Positions 5,508 to 10,012 of a stretch of 10,012 bases of DNA are shown in pieces. The DNA lies in the NCBI GenBank assembly GCA_045577415.1, contig JAZNII010000079.1:1-10012 (forward strand), given 5' to 3'. Both the position numbers and the translations under genes were made by a program. The notes beneath the pieces were generated by a model. That model had not been told where the DNA came from. It searched no databases and saw only the letters and a list, made by a program, of their open reading frames with translations. Numbering within the stretch: the stretch's first letter is position 1; each line of letters begins with the position of its first letter. Source of the stretch: SVTX01 sp045577415 (GTDB lineage: Bacteria; Bacillota; Clostridia; Oscillospirales; CAG-272).

Positions 5508-6134
5508 ATGAATAAAGAACCGAAATTTATAGTTTTTGAAGGCATCGACGGCGCGGGCAAGACCACGCAGATAAATCTTTTGCATCTCGCTCTTGAAAAG
5601 CGTGGAATTGCCTGTAAGACCACCGCCGAGCCTACCGATCTGCCTTCGGGCAGAGAGATCAGAGCCGCTCTGGGCGGCAAGATCGCGAAAACGCCTCTCG
5701 AAATGGCGGAAATGTTCGCCCGTGACCGCGCGCTTCACAATACCGATCCCGAAAGCGGGATCGAAGGTATGATGAAGAACGGCTACACGGTCATAAGCGA
5801 CAGATATTATTACTCGTCTCTTGCATATCAGGGTTCGGTGCTGGGATACGAGACCGTGGCATCTCTCAATCTTGAAAACCAAAGCATCCGTACCCCCGAC
5901 CTTTGTATCTTTCTCGATCTTACTCCCGAAAAAAGTCTTGAGCGTATCGGAAACAGGGGAGAGCAGACCGAGATATACGAAAACCTTGACTATCTGACGA
6001 GGACACGCGCTATGTTTTTCGATGTTTTCGAAAAGCTCAGGGCAAGAGGGGAGAAGATCGCTGTTATCGACGCTTCGGGAACACCCGACGAGGTAGCAGA
6101 GCGGATCCTTGCGACGGCTCTTGATATTTTTTGA
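5508..6134 (+). CDS. tmk: Thymidylate kinase (208 residues)
   Basis: Phosphorylates dTMP to dTDP with ATP in the last dedicated step toward dTTP; cytoplasmic and normally essential. Motifs in order: the P-loop EGIDGAGKTT (11-20); the TTAEPTD segment (38-44), corresponding to the usual T.REPGGT loop but without the double glycine, a variant seen in some Firmicute dTMP kinases; the nucleoside-binding DRYYYSSLAYQG (98-109); FLDLTPE (135-141); and a lid region RIGNRGEQTEIYE (146-158) with two arginines. Length is standard. ATG at 5508 follows GGAG (5494-5497) by ten bases, and the gene starts 38 bases after trkH. The link to potassium genes looks like ordinary operon packing, with no evident functional link. 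If the genome carries a second tmk, this could be the divergent copy; that cannot be judged here. Confidence 0.93.
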   Translation: MNKEPKFIVFEGIDGAGKTTQINLLHLALEKRGIACKTTAEPTDLPSGREIRAALGGKIAKTPLEMAEMFARDRALHNTDPESGIEGMMKNGYTVISDRYYYSSLAYQGSVLGYETVASLNLENQSIRTPDLCIFLDLTPEKSLERIGNRGEQTEIYENLDYLTRTRAMFFDVFEKLRARGEKIAVIDASGTPDEVAERILATALDIF

Positions 6135-6152
6135 TAAGCTTTGAGGTGTAAT

Positions 6153-7085
6153 ATGAAAATAAAGCTCAGCCGATCCGAAGTGCTTACGACCCTGAAAAAT
6201 ATATGCCTTATCGTTCTCGGGACGCTCGTGCTTTCCTTTGGAACGTCGGTCTTTCTCTTGCAGTTTGATCTTGTGGCGGGAGGAGTATCGGGAATGGCGA
6301 TCGTCCTTGACCATGTCATATCCGAATATATTCCCGCGCTTGGGTTTTTTACCCTTGACGTAATAATTTCTATAATTACCTGGGCGCTTTTCTTCGTAGG
6401 ACTTTTTGTGCTGGGACGCTCTTTCGCGTTCAAGACCCTCATATCAACGGTGGTTTATCCTATCGGAGTGTCGATCTTTATGCGTCTTGCAGACCCCTCG
6501 GTGTTGGGCGGATTCTTCTATCTTAAAGGATATGACGCTCACGGTGACGTAGCTCTTATTCTCGCCACTCTCTTGGGCGGTGTCTGCGTCGGATCGGGAT
6601 GCGCGCTCACCTTCCTCGGCGGCGGATCTACGGGCGGCGTGGACATTATAGCGTTCACCGTATGCAAGATATTCAAGCGCGCGAAAAGCTCGGTGGTATT
6701 CTTCATCATAGACGCGGCGATCGTGCTGTGCGGAATGTTCGTTATACAGAACTTCATCATATCGCTGCTTGGCATACTGTCGGCTTTCGTTTCGGCTCTG
6801 ATGGTAGACAAGGTATTTCTTGGCAGCTCACGTTCATTCATCGCCCATATAATCACCGACAAATATGAGGAGATAAACAAGGAGATCATAGAAAAGATCG
6901 ACCGAGGCTCCACGATCATCGACGTTACGGGCGGATATACGGGAAAGAGCAAAAAAATGCTCATGGTGTCATTTAAGGTCAATCAATATTCCGAAATTCT
7001 CAATACCATAAACAAAAACGATAAAAACGCCTTTGTCACCATTCATCAGGCTCACGAGATAAACGGCGAGGGCTGGACGAGATGA
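6153..7085 (+). CDS. YitT/DUF2179 family membrane protein (310 residues)
   Basis: The N-terminal two thirds carries five to six predicted membrane spans (about 14-38, 62-87, 92-110, 131-157, 181-200 and 201-218) with family signatures FDLVAGGVSGMAIVL (38-52) and GGGSTGGVDIIA (156-167). The C-terminal third (about 221-305) is a cytoplasmic DUF2179 domain with IDRGSTIIDVTGGYTGKSKK and a closing HEINGEG. This is the standard YitT/YpjC/YqfU architecture at its usual length. The family's substrate is not established; transport or sensing has been proposed but I cannot go further. ATG at 6153 is chosen because GAGGTG (6143-6148) sits directly upstream; an in-frame TTG at 6141 would swallow that RBS. 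It follows tmk by 18 bases and is the last gene of the operon. Confidence 0.9.
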   Translation: MKIKLSRSEVLTTLKNICLIVLGTLVLSFGTSVFLLQFDLVAGGVSGMAIVLDHVISEYIPALGFFTLDVIISIITWALFFVGLFVLGRSFAFKTLISTVVYPIGVSIFMRLADPSVLGGFFYLKGYDAHGDVALILATLLGGVCVGSGCALTFLGGGSTGGVDIIAFTVCKIFKRAKSSVVFFIIDAAIVLCGMFVIQNFIISLLGILSAFVSALMVDKVFLGSSRSFIAHIITDKYEEINKEIIEKIDRGSTIIDVTGGYTGKSKKMLMVSFKVNQYSEILNTINKNDKNAFVTIHQAHEINGEGWTR

Positions 7086-7094
7086 TATTCATAT

Positions 7095-7122
7095 AAAAAA
7101 CGGAGCAAACGCTCCGTTTTTT
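7095..7122. terminator. Bidirectional terminator between the trk operon and spoVT
   Basis: A perfect 12-bp stem (7095-7106 with 7111-7122) has GC core CGGAGC/GCTCCG and a four-base AAAC loop. A6 on the left and T6 on the right give U-tracts in both directions, so it should end both the plus-strand operon and the convergent spoVT message. Confidence 0.95.
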
Positions 7123-7135
7123 GATTGATCGTCTA

Positions 7136-7681
7136 TCAGCTCTCCATCTGACGGCCAAGGAAGCTTGCCGCGGTCTGCACCAGCTTCTGCTCAACCGCCT
7201 CGGGCTGGGTCTCGCTATCAGAGGGGGCAAGGGCAGCTACGCATCCAACTATGTCTCCCTCGCTGATGATCGGCATGGCGCAGCTGACAAAGTGACTGCC
7301 GCCGTCGCGCAGGGGAGAGATCTTCTGATCGCCGTCACGGCGAACGTAAAGGTTTCTCGCTTCCATAAGCGTTTCAAGCTCTTCGGAAAGGGGCTTGTCG
7401 GTGTACTCCTTCTTGGAAACTCCCGCAGAGGCTACCACGCTGTCTCGGTCGCAGATGACCACCGAGAGGTCGCAGGTCTTGTGCAGAGTTTCCGCGTACT
7501 GCGCCGCGAATGCGGTCAGCTCGCCAATAGGTGAATATTTCTTAAAAATGACCTCACCGTCGCGGTCGGTAAATATTTCCAGAGGGTCTCCCTCGCGTAT
7601 TCTCATTGTTCTTCTTATTTCTTTAGGGATAACGACGCGTCCGAGGTCGTCTATCCTTCTTACTATTCCGGTTGCTTTCAT
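7136..7681 (-). CDS. spoVT: Stage V sporulation protein T, AbrB-like regulator (181 residues)
   Basis: Transcription factor acting late in forespore development. The N-terminus (about 3-50) is a swapped-hairpin AbrB/SpoVT DNA-binding domain: GIVRRIDDLGRVVIPKEIRR followed by MRIREGDPLEIF. The C-terminus (about 55-178) is a GAF-like sensor domain in the position and length known for SpoVT; total length is within a few residues of the Bacillus subtilis protein (178). In that species SpoVT is made under sigma-G and tunes the sigma-G regulon; the presence of the gene is good evidence that this organism sporulates or descends from spore-formers. ATG at 7681 has AAGGAG (7698-7693) eleven bases upstream. 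It faces the trk operon, shares a terminator with it, and is divergent from the dehydratase gene. Confidence 0.93.
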   Translation of the reverse strand: MKATGIVRRIDDLGRVVIPKEIRRTMRIREGDPLEIFTDRDGEVIFKKYSPIGELTAFAAQYAETLHKTCDLSVVICDRDSVVASAGVSKKEYTDKPLSEELETLMEARNLYVRRDGDQKISPLRDGGSHFVSCAMPIISEGDIVGCVAALAPSDSETQPEAVEQKLVQTAASFLGRQMES

Positions 7682-7748
7682 CTATAATAATTCTCCTTAA
7701 GCATTTCTGTTCTTCGAGCTATAATGACCTATTTTTATTCGGCAAGGA

Positions 7749-7778
7749 TATTATTTGTAATCAAGGTGAAAAATATTC
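7749..7778 (-). promoter_or_regulatory. Candidate sigma-G promoter of spoVT
   Basis: On the minus strand GAATA (7778-7774) fits the sigma-G -35 pattern GHATR, and after 18 bases AATAATA (7755-7749) matches six of seven positions of the -10 pattern CATAMTA. No good sigma-A pair lies upstream of spoVT. Known sigma-G control of spoVT in Bacillus makes the assignment reasonable, but it is a match by eye. Confidence 0.5.
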
Positions 7779-7811
7779 AACTTTTATTTGGAAATTATTT
7801 CTTAAAGCCCC

Positions 7812-7840
7812 GCGATAACAGATCGCCGTGCGGTTTTTTT
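7812..7840 (+). terminator. Terminator-like hairpin inside the spoVT-dehydratase gap
   Basis: GCGAT (7812-7816) pairs with ATCGC (7822-7826) around a five-base loop; alternatively CCGC (7810-7813) pairs with GCGG (7830-7833). Seven T residues follow at 7834-7840. No annotated plus-strand gene lies upstream to need it, so it may end a short RNA or block read-through. The stem is short. Confidence 0.4.
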
Positions 7841-7892
7841 CGTTATGTAAAAATTGGAAAACTCGCGTTTTACACAAAAACTTACACCGATA

Positions 7893-7921
7893 TTGACAAA
7901 TTCTCCTCACGATGTTATAAT
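7893..7921 (+). promoter_or_regulatory. Consensus sigma-A promoter of the dehydratase gene
   Basis: TTGACA (7893-7898) and TATAAT (7916-7921) are 17 bases apart, with TG one base before the -10 (7913-7914). Transcription should start near 7928, giving a leader of about 41 bases. Confidence 0.9.
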
Positions 7922-7939
7922 ATTTATAAGTTACACGGC

Positions 7940-7967
7940 AAAAATTGAGATAAAGAGGTCAATTTTT
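7940..7967 (+). promoter_or_regulatory. Hairpin presenting the RBS of the dehydratase gene in its loop
   Basis: AAAAATTGA (7940-7948) pairs perfectly with TCAATTTTT (7959-7967). The ten-base loop (GATAAAGAGG) contains the Shine-Dalgarno stretch, and the stem ends one base before the ATG at 7969. The stem is A/T-rich and therefore weak. Confidence 0.5.
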
Positions 7968-7968
7968 A

Positions 7969-9900
7969 ATGAATATTAAGAGTTTTTTGGCGGGAAAGAT
8001 ACGAAAGCTGATACTGCTTTGCTTCGACCTGTTTTGCTTCGTCCTGATCGCCGCCGGATATTATCTTGCCAACTTGCTATTAGATCAATCGATCAAATAC
8101 GATTTTTACAGCTTTTTGGCAAACTCGGGAATACTGTTTCTCTCCATCCTTGTGGCAAGATTTGCTCTCGGCGTTTACGGTTCGGTTCTGAGATACACAA
8201 GAACTCTGAATTATCTTAAAATGATAATTTCGGATATTGCGGGCTGCGTTGCGGCGGTAGGCTTCTCTTGGCTTTGCAGGATATACGAGGGGGTTTGGTT
8301 TTTCGTAATCATAACCTCGTTATATCTCATTCTTGAGCTTTCGTCCAGATATACTTACCGTATTTTGTATAAAATAAAAAGCCGCGGCTTCGATCATTCC
8401 GAGACGAGACTGATAAACGTCGCCATCGTCGGCGCGGGACAGCTTGGCGCTATGCTTGCCAACGAGCTGCTTTACAAGCCTCACTCGGTCTACAAGCCCG
8501 TGATGTTTATCGAGAAAAGCGCTGCGAAGTGCGGAAACAACATAGGCGGCATCACCATATATCCCGAGGACGAGAATATCTACGACGTTATTAAGAAACA
8601 CGATGTAAAGGAAATTTTCATCGCGATTTCGGAAATGGATAACGATACTGCCACAAGAATATTCGAGTTTTACAGCAAGACCTCCTGCAAGCTTAAGGTA
8701 TACGACATTCCCGTAAAGGATTTCAAGCGTGACGAGAGCGAAAGAGGCGCGCAAAAGATCGAGATACGCAATTTTGAGATCGAGGATCTGCTTTTCCGTT
8801 CACCCTTGAAGATAAACAATATCCAGACCGCAAGCTATTATTATAATAAGGTAGTGCTTATCACGGGCGGAGGCGGCTCGATCGGAAGCGAGCTTTGCCG
8901 TCAGATAGCAAAATGCTCGCCAAGAAAGCTGATCGTAGTCGACATATACGAGAACAACGCCTACGACATTCAGCAGGAGCTTGTAAGAAAATACGGAGAC
9001 AGTCTCGACCTTTGTGTAGAGATAGCTTCGGTAAGAGACGTAGATCGTCTTGATTCTATCTTCAATTATTACCGACCCCAGATAGTATTCCACGCCGCGG
9101 CTCACAAGCACGTTCCTCTTATGGAGCATAGCGGATGCGAGGCTATCAAAAATAACATCTTCGGAACTAAAAATACCGCCGACACGGCTGAAAAGTACGG
9201 AGTTGAAAAATTCATCCTTATCTCCACCGACAAGGCGGTCAATCCCACCAATATCATGGGCGCGTCCAAGCGTATGTGCGAGATGATCGTTCAAAGCCGC
9301 AAGGACAGCGCGACCTCGTTTGCCGCGGTGAGATTCGGTAACGTTCTCGGCTCTAACGGCTCTGTCATACCGCTCTTTAAGCATCAGATAGAGCAGGGAG
9401 GCCCCGTAACGATCACGGACAAGCGTATAATCCGTTACTTTATGACCATACCCGAGGCAAGCCAGCTTGTTATGGAGGCGGGCGCTATGGCAAAGAGCGG
9501 AGAGCTGTTCGTGCTTGACATGGGCAAGCCTATCAAGATCTATGATCTCGCCTTCAACATGATAAAGCTTTCGGGTTATGAGCCGGGTGTGGATATAAAG
9601 ATCGAGGAGATCGGTCTGCGTCCCGGAGAAAAGCTTTACGAGGAGCTGCTCATCAAGACCGAAGCTCTTACAAAGACGACTAACAATATGATATTCATTG
9701 AAAACGACGCGCCTCTCAGTCGCGAGGAGATCGACGCAAGGCTTTCGGCTTTGGCGAACGTCGTTAAGAAGACCAAAGACGATATAGCCTCTCCCGAGAT
9801 CAAAAACGCTATCAAGGAAGCCGTCCCCACCTTCGTTGACCCCGAGGAGATCAACAAGGACGCCGACGACACCCCCGAAATGGCAGAGGCGATGTCTTAA
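7969..9900 (+). CDS. Membrane-anchored nucleotide-sugar 4,6-dehydratase, FlaA1/CapD/PglF long form (643 residues)
   Basis: Likely converts a UDP-activated N-acetylhexosamine (typically UDP-GlcNAc) to its 4-keto-6-deoxy sugar, feeding capsule, teichoic-type polymer or glycan synthesis at the inner face of the membrane. Four N-terminal helices (about 13-37, 46-70, 84-104, 109-126) are followed by a first Rossmann-like domain (150-270; GAGQLG at 155-160) and a short-chain-dehydrogenase domain from 293 on (TGGGGSIGSE, 299-308; FHAAAHKHVPLME; STDKAVNP, 419-426). The usual YxxxK is MGASK (Met430 to Lys434), the normal state for long-form 4,6-dehydratases, which use Thr-Asp-Lys (420-422) instead. 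The C-terminal tail (about 600-643) is acidic and poorly conserved. ATG at 7969 follows AGAGG (7954-7958) by ten bases. It stands alone between its promoter and terminator, so partner aminotransferases or glycosyltransferases must be encoded elsewhere or further downstream. The sugar substrate is inferred from the family. Confidence 0.92.
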   Translation: MNIKSFLAGKIRKLILLCFDLFCFVLIAAGYYLANLLLDQSIKYDFYSFLANSGILFLSILVARFALGVYGSVLRYTRTLNYLKMIISDIAGCVAAVGFSWLCRIYEGVWFFVIITSLYLILELSSRYTYRILYKIKSRGFDHSETRLINVAIVGAGQLGAMLANELLYKPHSVYKPVMFIEKSAAKCGNNIGGITIYPEDENIYDVIKKHDVKEIFIAISEMDNDTATRIFEFYSKTSCKLKVYDIPVKDFKRDESERGAQKIEIRNFEIEDLLFRSPLKINNIQTASYYYNKVVLITGGGGSIGSELCRQIAKCSPRKLIVVDIYENNAYDIQQELVRKYGDSLDLCVEIASVRDVDRLDSIFNYYRPQIVFHAAAHKHVPLMEHSGCEAIKNNIFGTKNTADTAEKYGVEKFILISTDKAVNPTNIMGASKRMCEMIVQSRKDSATSFAAVRFGNVLGSNGSVIPLFKHQIEQGGPVTITDKRIIRYFMTIPEASQLVMEAGAMAKSGELFVLDMGKPIKIYDLAFNMIKLSGYEPGVDIKIEEIGLRPGEKLYEELLIKTEALTKTTNNMIFIENDAPLSREEIDARLSALANVVKKTKDDIASPEIKNAIKEAVPTFVDPEEINKDADDTPEMAEAMS

Positions 9901-9948
9901 AACAGGCTTGCAGTTTGCGGATAAGCCAATACAAACCAAAATAATCTC

Positions 9949-9983
9949 AACCACCCTTCAAGGCTTTTGAGGGGTGGTTTTTC
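9949..9983 (+). terminator. Terminator of the dehydratase gene
   Basis: A 14-position stem with two G-T wobbles (9949-9962 with 9966-9979; core AACCACCC with GGGTGGTT) is followed by a T-run to 9982. It lies 48 bases after the stop codon and indicates a single-gene transcript. Confidence 0.9.
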
Positions 9984-10012
9984 TGTCAAAATACGTAAAA
10001 TTTCCGATTTTT

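Noticed and set aside
5214..6314. 366-codon minus-strand open frame across trkH, tmk and the YitT gene
   Set aside because: It spans three well-supported genes and their gaps on the opposite strand, so it is a base-composition artefact.
7724..7948. 74-codon plus-strand open frame between spoVT and the dehydratase gene
   Set aside because: It has no RBS and runs across a terminator-like hairpin and then through the -35 and -10 of the dehydratase promoter. The product is a low-information mix with no domain.
8800..9954. 384-codon minus-strand open frame opposite the dehydratase gene
   Set aside because: It is the antisense shadow of a gene with full family motifs; it has no RBS and no recognisable protein.

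Overview
The window looks like chromosomal DNA of an anaerobic, spore-forming Firmicute of class Clostridia, probably a gut Oscillospiraceae/Ruminococcaceae-type organism. This rests on a SpoVT-type sporulation regulator, AAGGAG-type ribosome binding sites, several textbook TTGACA-N17-TATAAT promoters in AT-rich gaps, and the family make-up (Gram-positive MglC, YitT/DUF2179, XRE). Species cannot be named from the sequence.

Layout. (1) 1-619: the 3' end of a galactose-type ABC permease (mglC), closing a sugar-uptake operon, followed by a 43-residue membrane miniprotein with a strong RBS. (2) 620-1251: a consensus promoter, a structured leader with a short ORF that may be the front of a frameshifted small gene, a 76-residue XRE regulator, and a strong terminator. 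(3) About 1252-2434: an AT-rich, decayed minus-strand accessory patch. It holds a consensus promoter, an intact 183-residue anchored protein of unknown function, a tightly coupled small ORF broken by a one-base frameshift, an inverted repeat, and a 41-residue remnant of an RHS/YD-repeat protein. (4) 2481-7122: a tightly packed operon trkA-trkH-tmk-yitT-like, covering potassium uptake (regulatory NAD-binding subunit plus K+ channel subunit), dTMP kinase, and a YitT/DUF2179 membrane protein. It is closed by a terminator shared with the convergent spoVT. (5) 7136-7778: spoVT on the minus strand with a plausible sigma-G promoter. (6) 7893-9979: a monocistronic, consensus-promoter gene for a membrane-anchored nucleotide-sugar 4,6-dehydratase (FlaA1/CapD/PglF long form), ended by a terminator.

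The genes of known family are ordinary housekeeping or envelope functions. The unusual material is in the gaps: the leader before the XRE gene with mutually exclusive hairpins, the decaying RHS-associated patch, an RBS presented in a hairpin loop before the dehydratase gene, and a possible short plus-strand RNA antisense to the spoVT leader. No CRISPR array, tRNA, rRNA or complete mobile element was seen.
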